A stretch of 64,000 nt of DNA from Agriotes lineatus (lineage: Eukaryota > Arthropoda > Insecta > Coleoptera > Elateridae): positions 1 through 64,000 of the forward strand of contig CALNHX010003587.1 in NCBI GenBank assembly GCA_940337035.1, read 5' to 3'. Below are positions 11,776 to 24,055 of the stretch, piece by piece. Numbering within the stretch: position 1 is the stretch's first letter; the number at the start of each line of letters is the position of its first letter. A model generated the notes under the pieces. It did not search any database. It had not been told where the DNA came from and saw nothing but the letters and a program-made list of their open reading frames with translations. Made by a program: the position numbers and the translations under genes.

Positions 11776-14487
11776 TTATTCACTGTCACTACTTAGTAGA
11801 TCTATTGGTAATTTTCTTTTCAATCTGGTGTGCACCGTTCTTTTACCTGGGGTGTAGAATTTTGCACCGTCGCATTGGTGTATGTTGTCGTAACATTTTC
11901 TTGATATTTTTTTGATGTGCTGTTGAATCGTTGAGATGCCGGTCTCCCTGTGCAACTGTGAGTTTCTGACGAACCATTCTGCATTGGTTATCATTCTCAG
12001 TACTTTATTTTGAATAACTTGGAGCTTGTTCAGGTTGGTCTTAGAAGTAGCACTCCAAACGCTGCATCCGTAGGTAAATAAAGGTCTTATCAAGGACGTA
12101 TAGATTAAGATACCACATTTAATTTTAAGGGGAGATTTTTTGTTGATTATGGGGTATAGCATACTCAGCCTTGCGTATGATTCAGATAGCTTTTTATTAA
12201 CGTGTAGATTCCAGTTTAGCTTTCTATCTAAGTATATCCCAAGATATCACACAGCACTGTCCTTTGGGTTCCATTGTATCTTAGAGTTGTTGAGAAATAA
12301 GTTTGGGGGATCTAAAGGTCGGCGAAGCGTAAAGATTTTTGCTTCACATTTGTTGGCGTTTAAAGTGATCCTCCATTTGTTAAACCATAAGTTTAGTTGG
12401 TTTAGGTTTTCTTGGAGATTAGAGGCTGCATTAATAATATCATGATCTTGTACGATAATGGCTGTGTCGTCGGCGTACATAGCTAGGCTTGAACCGGGTA
12501 GGGAAGGAATGTCGGACATGAATATATTAAATAGTGTGGGCCCTAGGATTGAACCTTGAGGAACACCTGCATTGATCTGACGAATTGAAGAAGTAAAGGA
12601 ATTAATTCTTACTTGAAAAGTCCTGTCGGATAAGAATGAGATTAATATCTGCAGTAAGTATGGCGGAATATTTGTCATTATTATTTTGTGAATAAGCCCA
12701 TCAATCCAGATCCGGTCAAAAGCTTGTGCTATGTCTACGAATGCGATGAGTGTGTGCATTTTTCTTTAGAAGCCTTCTTCTACTAGTTCAGTGAGTCTTA
12801 GAATCTGGTGAATTGATGAGTGGGAGTTTCTAAAGCCAAACTGAAATTCCGGAATAACGTTGTTAGTCTCCAAGAATTTGCTTAACCGTGACTGTATTGC
12901 TCGTTCTAACAGTTTTGAGAGTGTAGATAAGCTGATTGGGCGATAATTCGGAGGATTATCGTGCTGCTTGCCAGGTTTTGGTATCATCAAAATTATTGCT
13001 CTTTTCCAAGCAATAGGAAAGTATCCACATCTCAAGCATGCATTGAATATCGCTGTTAGATAGCAGATGGATTTGTTTGGTAAGTTTTTAAGTACCAAGT
13101 TGGGTATAAGATCCATTCCTGGAGCTTTTTTGAATTTCAGTTTATTAATATACGATTTAACTTCAGATGGCGATATTGGATCAGTGGGTGTTATATTAGA
13201 AGGAACATCTTTGTTTAATTCGAGTTGATCGGGATAATTAGTATCAGATTGAGTAGATGGAGTGGTAAACGTTTTTTCCAGCTGCTCTGCGAAGATCTCG
13301 CATTTGCCGGAATCTTCTGAATATGTACGACCATCATACCGGAGTTGTGGGATTAACGTTGGTTGTTTTAGTATCCTTTTGGTGGCCCTCCACATGTTGG
13401 GATCGCCAGGATCAAGAGATTCGATGTAGTTTTGGTAAGACGAAATTCTAAATTGGTCTAATTCGGTTTTTACAAGCCTGATAAGCCTGTTTAGTTGGGT
13501 CTTAATTGCTGGATTTCGAGTACTTTGCCACTGTCTACGTGCTGTGTGTTTATCTCTTATTAATTGTTGTATGTGTGACGCAGGAGTTTGGTCAAATCGG
13601 TGTCGCTGTATTCGAGTGGTTTTAGTAGCTTGTTGAGTTGCTGACGTAATTACATCTTTGAACAATATCACCGCGTTATCGATGTCCTCATGTGAATCTA
13701 AGTTGGTGGGGCAAGTTAGCTGATTATCCATAGTAGATCGGAACTTATCCCAGTCGATGGATCCGTTAATTAATCTTGGGAGGTGTGGGTAGTTATAGGG
13801 TAAACAACTGAGGGTGAACAATACTGGCAGATGATCAGAATCGAGTTCCGTGAGTACTGTCTGAGTAATTGGTAGAGTTAGGTTTTTGTGTAAAATGATG
13901 TCAAGTATATCTGGTAGTTGGTTGTATCGATATGGAAAGTAAGTATATTCAGCGGGTGCAGCCACTTGTAGTGCCAGTTGAGAAGCAAAGTTATTAAGTT
14001 TTATCCCATTGGGGTTAGTCACTCTGCATCCCCAGTTAGTATGTTTACAATTGAGGTCTCCTGCAAGGAGCGTGGGATGTTGGTTTTCAAAAATTTGGTT
14101 GAGTTCGTTTTGGTTGAGTTGACTATTAGGTGCTTTGTAAGCTGATACGATTCGGAGAGTTGAGTTTTCATTTACTGTTATACTGATAGCAACAGCTTCT
14201 AGAAAGTGTATGTTCTCCAGAGTGATTGCAGAAACAGCTATGTTTTTTTAAATTAATATTGCGCTACCTCCCCACCCAACCTCTGTTGGTCTGTCTTTCC
14301 GGTATATATGATATCCCGGTAACGTGAATTTTTCGTTTAGAATAAGGTGAGTTTCAGTGATGCATGCAATATCTATATTGTGTCTGGATAGGAATGAAAT
14401 AATAATTGATCTTTGGTTTTTAATGCCATTGGCGTTCCAATTTAAGAGGGTTAACTTGTCTATAGGGATTCGATTATTTGCTGCCAT
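11776..14487 (-). pseudogene. Jockey-like LINE ORF2 (endonuclease-reverse transcriptase), three in-frame stops
   Basis: One frame runs from ATG at 14487 to 11776. The APE endonuclease starts LTLLNWNANGI and has ACITETHL. RT motifs are NYRPISLSTLSKLLERAI, FVDIAQAFDRIW, QINAGVPQGSILGPTLFN and the catalytic YADDTA. The end (SVWSATSKTNLNKLQVIQNKVLRMI) is typical of Jockey. Three premature stops interrupt it: TAA at 14248-14250, TAA at 12766-12768, and TGA at 12247-12249. The last could be a CpG decay of CGA, since R is usual before YLGI. There is no frameshift, so decay is recent. The start codon overlaps the ORF1 stop by 14 nt, as usual in this group. A short 3' tail lies at about 11760-11775. 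Confidence 0.9.
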
Positions 14488-15589
14488 TTTGAAATAACAT
14501 TGGAATCAGGGATAAGATAAATTCTTTAATTTGTTCTAGGTGCGGTGTAATTATTTCGATAATAGATTGGAGGATGTTAGTCACAAAGAAGTTTTGATTT
14601 GTTGATTTTTGATTATTTTGGTTAGGAATATGTAGATTGGGAGCATGGGGATTGTGGCACAGGGCTGATGCGTATGTTGTATTAGACGTAATTTTCCCTC
14701 TTATCGCGTTAGGGTTTAATGGTCTGGCTACCGGGTGAGATTTGATGTATGGACATCCTCTATAGTTAGCTGTATGTACCCCACCGCAGTTTACGCATTT
14801 GGGAGAATCAGTGTCTCGCTTTTTTTGACATTGTGAGTAATGGTGATTTCCGGCGCATTTCACGCATCTTGGAGATAAATGACAATAGTTTTTAGTGTGC
14901 CCCACCAATTGGCAGTTGGTGCACTGAGGGATATCATTGTTCTTGCGTCTGGGTTCAATGGCTACTACGCAATATAGTAGTCTATTCAGGTTGAATATAT
15001 CATTTGTTTTCTCATTTTTGGTTAGTTCAATAGCAACTATCGGCATAGGAACCTTATTTCGGTTCAAAAGTCGCGTGGCTTTAATTACTGGGAAGTTTAA
15101 GTGTTCTAATTCAGTCTTAATCTCTCCTTCCGTTATGGAGATAGGAACATTTCGAATGATTGCAGAGATGTTAGAATTTTCAGGGTTCCTGTATGTATAA
15201 TAATGAACTTTATGTTCATCATAAAACTTAGTAAGTTTTCTGTAGTCGTCTATGCTAGTCAAATTAATTTTTAATTCCTTACCTTTATAGTTGGTGGTGA
15301 ATGGTTCTGTAATGGTAGATTTAATATCCGTAACTATGTTTTGATAGTTTGTGCCTTTGGGTATGAATATCGGTGGAACCTTAGGTTTTTCAGTAGCGTT
15401 GTTTGAAGTGGAAGCGGTTGCTTGTGAGGAATTTGTTTCATTCTCCGATTGTAGAGCGTGGAATTTATTTTGGGAGATTAAAGTGGAAGTGTTAAATAAA
15501 TACCGTTTATTACAGTCGCTGTCATCTGGTGAGCTTAGAGGTCGTTTGAGGTTATTTGTGTCGTTATCTGTGATTTCTTGGCATTCCAT
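14474..15589 (-). CDS. Jockey-like LINE ORF1 (gag-like, zinc-knuckle nucleic-acid-binding protein), intact
   Basis: Open from ATG at 15587-15589 (MECQEIT; 371 residues) to the stop at 14474. The N-terminal third is Ser/Thr/Asn-rich. The middle has an RRM-like/PRE_C2HC region (ISAIIRNVPISITEGEIKTE). Three CCHC knuckles follow: CTNCQLVGHTKNYC, CVKCAGNHHYSQC and CVNCGGVHTANYRGC. In Jockey-type LINEs this protein packages element RNA. The frame is open 11 codons further up to an ATG at 15622, but that ATG lies in the terminal repeat of the neighbouring MITE, so MECQ is the better start. No break was seen. Without functional ORF2 it could only act in trans. Confidence 0.85.
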   Translation of the reverse strand: MECQEITDNDTNNLKRPLSSPDDSDCNKRYLFNTSTLISQNKFHALQSENETNSSQATASTSNNATEKPKVPPIFIPKGTNYQNIVTDIKSTITEPFTTNYKGKELKINLTSIDDYRKLTKFYDEHKVHYYTYRNPENSNISAIIRNVPISITEGEIKTELEHLNFPVIKATRLLNRNKVPMPIVAIELTKNEKTNDIFNLNRLLYCVVAIEPRRKNNDIPQCTNCQLVGHTKNYCHLSPRCVKCAGNHHYSQCQKKRDTDSPKCVNCGGVHTANYRGCPYIKSHPVARPLNPNAIRGKITSNTTYASALCHNPHAPNLHIPNQNNQKSTNQNFFVTNILQSIIEIITPHLEQIKEFILSLIPMLFQNGSK

Positions 15590-15615
15590 TGTAGTTGAAT
15601 TTGCGGTAACATTTG

Positions 15616-16211
15616 GGCGCATTCAGACGACACAACAGTTGTACAACTGTTGAGTGAAAGTTTCCTGAATGCGACCGCTCACTTAACCGCTCAGTCGTAG
15701 CGGTCGCCATTTTATGTAGCGCATTTCAAAACCGCTCACTGATCAGAAACCGCTCAGTAAAATGGACGTGTTTACCGCGCAAAACAAATTTAAATAAAGA
15801 TTATTAGGTAATTATTGTTAGATAGTATCTACATAATTACCTACTTTCCTACTACACTATTTACTCTTTAATTTATCTTACTAATCTCATCAAATAATGT
15901 TTACTCCTTCATTTGAACAAAATATAAAGATATTACACTTTAATTTGTTATTGATAGTATCATCGCTCATAATAGATTGGTTTATTCGGAAATTCGAATA
16001 AAAATGTAAATACATTATTTATTTCACGTATTACATTTGATTTGTAACTCTTAACACAAAAACAAAACATTCAGCTGTATTTATAGGTTAAAATAAACAA
16101 CTTTGACAGTTGGCTCAACGTAAATTGAAAAAGGCCATTCAGCAAACCTGCATCGCTCAAACTGAGCGCTTGATCAGCGCTCACTCAACGGTTGTGTCGT
16201 CTGAATGCGCC
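15616..16211. mobile_element. 0.6-kb MITE abutting the Jockey 5' end
   Basis: Ends GGCGCATTCAGACGACACAA and its reverse complement (ttgtgtcgtctgaatgcgcc): a 21-bp perfect terminal repeat, then a weaker one (gttgagtga/tcactcaac). The interior carries several CGCTCA-type motifs (gaccgctcac, accgctcag) but no ORF. No clear target duplication was seen at the two junctions. It starts 27 bp upstream of the Jockey ORF1 start. Confidence 0.8.
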
Positions 16212-16779
16212 TATTGTTCGTCTTACAAACTATGTTCGGAGGTCTGAGCAGAAATTTATTTGTATCAGTCATATTTATGTGTGCACTTTAGTATTTATAA
16301 ACAAGTCTCGTGTAGAACTGCTATCTTTGTGAGATAGGGCACTGCGCTGCAATCAGTGCAGCGCGTCGAACTCACTCGTTCCACTTTCAGTAATGTGGAG
16401 CTGATTGCTAATTGGTAGGTAAAATGATAATAATCAAAGAAGTACTGGATCAGCTACGCACTTAACGGAAGAAACTCAAACACAACCGTACTCGAGCTCG
16501 TTACACGCGGAACTCCTACTAACAAAGTCTCTGTCACATCCGATATGTACTATCACGGACAAATGTATTTGCCAGTCTGTTTCTTGCAAATGTTTGCATA
16601 GACAACCCACTTTACTGAAGAGTTTAAGCGGTTGATTTTAAAAATGTTAACTGTTTAACGTAGAGGTTGGTAGTACTGTTACAAATCCATAGGCGTTATC
16701 TCAAATTATCAACAGTAATATCCCAAGTGCATTAAAATAGCCGATTAAATTTTGACTTTTTCTGTCAGAATGTTTTGCT

Positions 16780-16873
16780 AAGAAATTTGTCAAGTAAATT
16801 TGCCGCTCAACAAGAATCCCTCGTGCTGCGCACTCGGGATTTTGAAGCGGAAAATTTACGAGATATATTTCTT
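16780..16873. repeat. CTCG hairpin w
   Basis: Arms aagaaat...gtaaattt.ccgct pair with agcgg.aaatttac...atttctt. The core is AATCC-CTCG-TGC-(TGC)-GCA-CTCG-GGATT with CTCG at 16820-16823 and 16833-16836. Confidence 0.85.
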
Positions 16874-16937
16874 CAGTACTGTCAAAGTCAGTTATCAAAG
16901 GTAATTATAATAGCACACTTCTGACCCTTTTCATTAC

Positions 16938-17165
16938 ATAACGCTTTAATTATTTAAAAAACACTTTACCTCTAATGCAAGAAGTAACTAGAATAACTTT
17001 ACAACCTCACTTCCTGTTCGAAATTGTAGTTTTATAACCTCACTTCACTTTATAACACATGTGCTAAACGTAAACAGCTGATCTCTTTAAACACGCTAAA
17101 TTATAAAACGTCACTTTTAGTGAAAAAAGCTAGCGCTAACAGGCCTACTTTTAGTGGTGGTCGTA
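16938..17165 (+). repeat. Dispersed repeat, copy 1 (partner at 55945-56150)
   Basis: The text cgctttaattatttaaaaaa...cttctt/gcaagaagtaactagaata...ttgtagttttataacctcactt...aaacagctgat...gtcacttttagt recurs in reverse at 55945-56135. No coding potential. Confidence 0.75.
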
Positions 17166-17507
17166 GAAAAACTTATTTTTCACTGCAACAAGTTTCTATA
17201 TGAGTAAATAAAAGCTTTGTAAACCTTTCTGCGAGTGAGAGGCACAAACTTCTAGGTGTGATAGAATAAAATTCAAGTTGCGTGGCGAAAACAGAAGCTA
17301 TTTAATATGAAAATAAGTTGTTAGTGTCAATTATACGTTAATTTTTTTATAAAAATTCGTAAATATATTGCATATTGGCATCGAAAAAGGTTTACACGCT
17401 GTTTTATACATGCGAAACTGTGTGCATATATTTGTAACGACCATTTAAGTGATTCAATTCATTCTGACTAATTATAGTGATGTAGAATAAAATTGCAAAA
17501 TTAATAA

Positions 17508-17700
17508 ATTATTATTATTATTATTATTATTATCATATCCTCTTTTACCTAATAGGTGTCGGGTTTACGTTCTACATTTCACTTTATACATCTTACATTA
17601 TATTTCATTTCGTATCTATAATTTTTTTCCATTCTTTTCTGTTTTTTGCTAAGTGTTTTGCTTCTTCCCATGTTTTTCCTCTATCTCGGAGTATTCTACT
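17508..17700 (-). pseudogene. 3' end of an RTE-like LINE
   Basis: On the minus strand the last codons read DRGKTWEEAKHLAKNRKEWK then KIIDTK-stop, the usual C-terminus of RTE-type endonuclease-reverse transcriptases. This is followed by about 70 bp of 3' UTR and an (ATA)n tail (17508-17533 on the plus strand as ATT repeats). Everything upstream is missing, as in a 5'-truncated insertion. Confidence 0.75.
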
Positions 17701-18216
17701 TATAGGCCAGTGGACAAGTACATTAATAGCGGGAGCAATTCCGGACAAGCTGGAATAAATTTTAATACGTTTTGTTGGGACTCAGAAACTATATTATATT
17801 AATTTTGCACCCCTTGACAGGCCCGGATTTAACCGCCGTGCTCAAAATAGGTCAAAATGTTTATATTTTTTCTAATATTAGTGAATATCTCAATTACTAT
17901 CAACTTTTGAGCAAAATACGTAGTTATCAAAATTAAAGAAGAGTAAATTCTCTACAAAAAATGTTCCTTGCATTTTTGTCATACATTCGCTCGTTTCGAA
18001 TTCATAGGCCTCGAAATATATTTTTTTCGAGCTTTTGCTTTTTTTATTATTATTTACGTTCGATGCGACAAACATTCGTTTCCCGTGCTATATACGATTT
18101 CTATTACTCAAGCAAAGAAATGATGTCGCTTACTTTGTACTCGCTTCGACACCACCTATAGGTAGAGTATTCGGGGAGTTTTTTAAAGTGGTATCCTCAA
18201 TAGGCCTAATCTACTC
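17701..18216. other. AT-rich stretch with hairpin-like segments
   Basis: Contains CTCG-rich imperfect inverted segments (for example tcgcttac...gtactcgcttcgac at 18124-18154) similar in style to the CTCG hairpins but too irregular to delimit. No gene seen. Confidence 0.35.
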
Positions 18217-18312
18217 GACCATTACTCGAACTTTACTGGCTCGCAGGGATAACAAGCTCTCTTCGTTTGCTCGTTAACTACCGTGCTCGCCGATAGTTTC
18301 CAAGTAATGGTC
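18217..18312. repeat. CTCG hairpin i
   Basis: GACCATTACT pairs with AGTAATGGTC, and further in GG-CTCG-CA (CTCG 18240-18243) faces TG-CTCG-CC (18286-18289). Near the loop aacaagctc faces gctcgtt. The CTCG-to-CTCG geometry matches the other hairpins although the arm sequence is unrelated. Confidence 0.65.
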
Positions 18313-19070
18313 TTGTAATGTAAATTACTATTTCAGGCTATATTGGTAACTGTAAATTATGACGAATCTCTGATTATGACATTTATTTGATTCAAAATGA
18401 AATTCCAATTGAAATTGTTTTTCAATATTTATTAGCATGTTTTAAACACAGCACATTTTAAATGCTAATTTTTATTGTTTGTACATAAACATACCCAGAA
18501 AACTAGAAATTTTGTGTAGATTACATAGAATTCACATGAACTAACAAACTTACCTCATCTAATTTTCCACTATGCATCCTTGCCAATAGTAATTATCAAG
18601 GAACATATATCCTGTTCCCTCGACACCGAAAAGTAAAAAGGGCTACAGATAATGAATGAATGAATATATAGTGTATTAATTTTTTGTGATTCAGGTAGGC
18701 TGGAATCGTTCTTAAAATATTTATAACAGTGTCGACATTTGTCAATAAATATACATATGGGTAAGATCACTCCACTTTTGACATTCCAAGAATAGTAACG
18801 CTGACATTTATAAATGCGGAAGTGACATTTCATTGGCATTTGTTTAAAAATTGTGTTGATACCAGTGATTTTAAAAGGTATAGATACAAACAGAGCATTA
18901 ACGTATCACATAAGGTTATGTGTCAAAATGTGTAACATCCATTTTTCGTACTATCTTCTTCTGTAATACATCATATGAATATGCTCTATCATTTTCACAA
19001 TTGCGAGCACAGCACCCTAGATAAATAACACACCACGCTTCTTTTTGTTTTTCAAAAACCTATGACTACT
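18313..19070. other. Unannotated stretch
   Basis: Nothing recognised on either strand. Confidence 0.35.
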
Positions 19071-22000
19071 ACAATGTTTTATGAATGATACGTAAACGTC
19101 AAACCAAATCATTTATGTGAAACAAAAAACGAGGCACTTTTTTCATATCCTCTTGCCATGTTTTCCTAGGTCTTCCTCTTCTGTCATCCTTTGTATATGT
19201 CCCAGCCATCCTAATTGTCTGTCTTTGATTTTTGTCAGTATTGGTTTTATTTTAAATTTATTTCTGAATGTCTCATTTCTGATTCTATCTCTTCTTGTTT
19301 TCTTATCTACTTTCCTTATGAATCTCATTTCTGTTGCGTTTATTCTACTCTTATCTTTGTTCGTGAGTGCCCAAGTTTCGCTACCGTATATTAATGTGGG
19401 GTTTATTACCTTTTTAACCACTTCTATCTTTACATGTTCTGTTATTTCTCTTTTCTCCAAAAATGTTCCCCTTAGTCCGTTGTATATTCTTCCTACCTTT
19501 GCTATTTTATTGTTTATTTCTTTTTCTATCTTTCCATTTCTTTCTATTACTGCTCCCAAGTATTTAAATTCTTCGACTTGTTCTATCTTTTGCCCGTTTA
19601 TTCTGATATCATGTTTTTTGTTACTTTGTCCTATTATCATTGATTTTGTCTTCTGTACGTTAATTCTCATATTTATCTTGTTCAGTTCTTTGTTTAGCTT
19701 GTTCAGGTTATGCTGTAGATTTTCTTCTGAATCTGCTACTATCGCCATGTCGTCCGCAAATAGCAGCTCGGATATCTCAACCTTTTGCATCTTCCAATAT
19801 CCCAGTGTCATCGGTTTCATTTCTTGTTTTGCGTTCTTTATTGCTTCGTTCACTACTAATGCGAATAACAGAGGGCTCAGCACGCACCCTTGTTTCAGGC
19901 CATTTCTTATTTCAAACTCAGTCGACTCTTCGTTATTTGTTATTATTATATTTTTTGTTGTATCATACATTGTTTTTATTACTTCCGTTATTTCATTGTC
20001 TGTTCCATTTCTCTGTAAGTTCTGCCATATATCTTCTCCTTTTCTAAAGCCATATTGAGTTTCTTCTAGTGAGTTTTCTATTTGTTCTTTTATTCTTGTT
20101 TCCATTATTCTGGCAAGTACCTTTGCTGGTATGCACATTAGCATAATGCCTCGGTAGTTTGAGCATTCTCTTACATTCCTTTTTTTATATATTGGTAGAA
20201 TGATTCCTGTGTTCCATTCCTTGGGTACTTTCTTTCTTTTATTATTTTATTTATCAACTTTGCAAATTCTTTCAATCCTGATTTCTCTAAATAGTACATC
20301 ATTTCGGGTGTTATTTCATCAATTCCAGCTGCTTTTCCTAATTTTAATTTCTTTATAGCTTGTGTGACCTCTTCTTCAGTGAAATAATGATTTCTGCTGT
20401 TTCACTTTCTCCGTTTTCCTCTTTTATCTGTTCCTTTGAATCTTTAACTTCTGTTATTTCCTTAAAATGCTCTTTCCAACTCTCCATTATTTTGTCCTCG
20501 TCAGTTATTATATTTCCAACTTTGTCTTTCATATTTTTCATACTGTACCCTTTTTTCTGTCTTAGTTGTTTCAGTGTGCCGTAGAATAGTTTCTGATTAT
20601 CTATGAAATTTGCATTCATGTTTTGTCCAAACTTCCTCCATGACTCCTGTTTTGCTTCTTTTACTGTGTTTTTAACCTGAGTTCTTTTCTCCTTGTATTT
20701 CTCATAATCTGTTTGTATTTTTGTGCAAAGATATTTTTCCATAGATCTTTCTTCTCTTTAATGACTTTTTGTATCTCTGTTGTCCACCACTGTTCTCTTT
20801 ATGCTTTTGTTCCCTATTTTTGTCGTTCCGCAACTTTCTTTAACTGCCACTAGTATTGTTTCTTTTAGTGTTTTCCATTGTTCTTCTATGCTTGCATATC
20901 CTTTTTGTTCTTCTAAAATTTTCTTAATTTTATCTTGATATTTTATTCTATATATCTGATCTATGAGCTTATAACTTTTTATATTCTTCTTTACTTTATT
21001 TCTTCTTTTTCTTCTTGTCTTAATATTGGTTTCATTTGGACTAAGTAATGGTTGCTACCAATTTCGGTTTTTCTTGTTACTTTTACATCCCTCACACATT
21101 TCCAATATCGCTTTCGTACTAGAAAGTAGTTGATTATAGACTTTTCATTTCTACTTGGCTCCTCTCTTGTTATCTTATGGATTTCCTTGTGTTTAAACTT
21201 TGTATTTGTTATTATTAGGTCATTTTCCATGGATATTTCTATAATTCTCCCTCCATTATTATTCTTTGTTTCTCCTTCTTTATCCATTATTGTTTCAACG
21301 CCCTTGTTACTGTTGCATACTCGTCCATTTAAATCCCCCATGATTATGAGGTTTTCGTCTATTTCTTCTTGTATTAATTGTCTTTTTCCTCTTTGCTCGC
21401 ATCTTCATTTACTCTGTATGTGATAATTATTGTGCACTTGTTTTCCTTTCTTAATATTATTTCAATTACTAGTATCCTTTCGTTTACATATCTTTCTTTT
21501 GTTATATTTTTCAGCCAGTTGGGTGATACTATCAATCCAACTCCTTTCGCTGCTCTGTCTCTTCTACACCAGACCAGAATAGCCAATAATCTTTGTGAAT
21601 TTTCATAAAGCCTTTTCCTTTCTTTTTAGTTTCTGTTATTGCTAACATTTCTATTTGTTGTTCTATCATTTCTTCAACTATTTCTTCTTCTTTTCCCGTG
21701 AGACCTCTTATATTCCATGTTTCTATTTTACAAGTTGCTGTTCTAGTTTTGTTTACTATTGTTTCTCTATTTTCCTTCCATTTTGTTCCGTTTTTCTCTT
21801 TTTCTTTTTCTCCTTTTCTGTCTGGTTGTCATTCATCTCCTTTTTCTTTGCCTGGTTCGTTGCCTTGTTACTCCGTATTACATAATTTCTCAGTTTTTTT
21901 ATATATTGTACTTTGCTTTTGTAATGTCTCTTAATTTTCCTGTTTTCTCATCCCATTTCCACTCTTTTCCTTTTCCTATTTTTGTGCCATTTCCCCTGTT

Positions 22001-22300
22001 TAAGCTTAAGCTTCTGTTTGTTTTTCAAATTCTTAATTTTTTCTGATGTGGTATCCATTTTCAGTAAAAATTATCTTGGTTCTCAATCGACTCTACTCTT
22101 GCATGTAGCTCTCTTATTTCTGGTTTTAACTTTATGTTTTCTTCTTTCATTTCTTTTATGTGTTCATAATATTCCTTTTGTCCTATTTTGATCCCTTTTA
22201 TTTCTTTCATGAGATCTTTCATCAGTTCCATAGTGCTATTTATTTATTTATCTATTTATTTTCACGCCCTTTTCTATTTACTCTCACTATACATGAGAAA
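19071..22300 (-). pseudogene. RTE-like non-LTR retrotransposon, full length but frameshifted
   Basis: Read from 22300 to 19071. A short leader precedes ATG at 22231 and a charged coiled-coil segment (MELMKDLMKEIKGIKIGQ...) that stops at about 22064. Then comes an APE endonuclease in pieces (ETWNIRGLTGKEEEIVE and LAITETKKKGKGF near 21.6-21.73 kb; MGDLNGRV at 21341). The linker follows at 20742-20353. The RT (19143-20144) has NGLKQGCVLSPLLFALVVNE, LLFADDMAIV with the FADD catalytic box, and the tail YGSETWALTNKDKSRINATE...RQLGWLGHIQRM. The final RPRKTW segment is out of frame at about 19.14 kb. At least four frameshifts or stops separate the parts, so it is inactive. Codons are A-rich. Confidence 0.85.
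22064..22231 (-). pseudogene. N-terminal coiled-coil segment of the RTE-like LINE
   Basis: 55 codons from ATG at 22231: alternating charged and hydrophobic residues (EMKEENIKLKPEIRELHARV, then ESIENQDN), ending at a stop. It sits where RTE-like elements encode a short coiled coil before the endonuclease. Confidence 0.6.
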
Positions 22301-23454
22301 TTATTTGTTAAATATGATAATGATAATTAGTATTGGTAGTTTATAAACCCGTACACGTTGTTAGATTACCTTGTGTACAATTAGGTACAAACTAATATTT
22401 CGGAGACATTACAGCTTGCATAGTCAAAGCCAATGTGACAACTCTAATTGTTAGTCGTTCAAGTCCAATACACTTAAATCCGATGGCGTGAGCGACTGAA
22501 GAGCTGTGGGTGTGTTGCTTTAGATAGTGAATGAAATCAATAAAGCGGTCGATCTCTTCAATGTAACTTCAGCCATGAGAGCAAGTAATTTTATGTGCAC
22601 CAGCTCTCTTTGAAACTAAACCAAAACTCCAAACCAAATATTTTGGTATGTAATTTAGCAAAATACGTTAGTCAATTCAATAGAAAGGTGAGCTTCTTTT
22701 GGAGAACCCGGTTGGCTTTAAGTTATATATACAGTACCCATTTAACAGAAATTTGCATTACTGTATAACATGAAAACCATTCTCCTTCAGTTTTCGTAGA
22801 AGTGACGTCCGAGTGGGTACTGGGGGCAAACACTTTATTATGTTACAATTTGTTAATTTTCCATTAAGTGAAAATAAATAGCACTCAAATCAAGCTAGCT
22901 CTTATGAAAGCAGCCTTAATTTTTCAAAATCATAAAATTTACCTCTTAAGGAATAAACTAAAGTAAATCGGAATAATCCTATACAATACATTTATTTGAA
23001 ATCGGCATTAAAGTACCTCGAAATCGTCATTAAAATACGAGAAATCGGCACTAAAGTAATCCATGGTTTTACGACTTTTTTGTAGGTGGCGAGGCGACAG
23101 ATAAACGGCAACCGACGTTAACATAACCTACAAATGTTGATTAAAATGTTGTAATTTCACGATTTCTTGATTTCAAATAAAACATAATATACTCTGCGGC
23201 ACTGAAGTTCCTTTTTATCCCTCATGTGGTTTATTAGCTTGGCGCTACGGTCCTCAGCAACTAAATCCACGTTTGTGATAAAAAGCTAAACTTCAATGCC
23301 TTGGTATACAAACTACTATTTTTATTAGAAACATTTTATTCATACAAAATTTTTTCAGGTGTCTACCTGTAAAGTGGAAACTCCAATTTCAATCTCATAA
23401 ATTCAATTTTCAAAGTTAGTTTTAAGAAAAAATAATCCATTTCACTTGAGATAA
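22301..23454. other. Unannotated stretch with a short tandem repeat
   Basis: At 22996-23062 a 22-23-bp unit (GAAATCGGCATTAAAGTA) occurs about three times with changes. At 23215-23320 a weak inverted repeat pairs gcactgaagttcctttttatc with gataaaaagctaaacttcaatgcc. No gene recognised. Confidence 0.45.
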
Positions 23455-24055
23455 GTAATTTGCCTATTCTACTCTAAATGATGTTTAAGGGACTTGACAA
23501 ATGGAACCACGCTTCGTCAGACATAAATGTTACATCCAACGCATTATCGTCATCTAAATTTTCATTAAACCACTAGCAATATTGCATTTCAATCATTATC
23601 AAATAATTCTTGTACTGCTGTTTTCTTGTGCGAGATTTTTTTAAAGCTTTATGACACGATTCAACAGAAATACCTAAGTATAAAGGAATATATAAGTAAA
23701 TTACGCTTTAAATGGACAATTTATTGTTCACATATCACTTTGGGCAGCCAATGTAGAAACTGATTTGTGCAGGCTTAGTTGCATTCGATTATTAATGTCA
23801 GCTACCTTTTTTTCGATTAAAACAGTAGGTTTGCCTGTTGATTTGTTTTTGCAGATGCGGTGTCTGTTTTTGAAACAATGATTAATAATTCGCTTATGTT
23901 GAGCAAAATCTTCGTATTGATTTGCACACCTTTAAACTCCTCAGTAAATCGTTCCGAGGCATGACTGAATGAAATATGACCATGAACCAACCTAATTTCG
24001 GGTTCTACTGTGAAAGTGAGCCATTAGAATAAAAGCATCTTTTTCAGGTGTGAAC
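23455..24055 (-). pseudogene. Degenerate DUF4817/Tc1-like transposase
   Basis: On the minus strand, reading from about 24020: CFKNRHRICKNKSTGKPTVL, then EKKVADINNRMQ.SLHKSVSTLAAQSDM. At about 23555-23500 comes DDDNALDVTFMSDEAWFHLS, which holds the first catalytic Asp in the 'DEAWFH' box. The order and motifs match insect transposases with a DUF4817 N-terminus. Multiple stops and frameshifts; no third catalytic block was found. Confidence 0.65.

Noticed and set aside
19117..20058. 313-residue hydrophobic open frame on the plus strand
   Set aside because: It is the antisense of the RTE-like reverse transcriptase; the A-rich minus-strand codons read as Phe/Leu/Ser-rich text on the plus strand.
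21130..22191. Several plus-strand hydrophobic frames resembling membrane proteins
   Set aside because: Antisense of the A-rich endonuclease part of the same LINE; no start context or neighbouring gene supports them.
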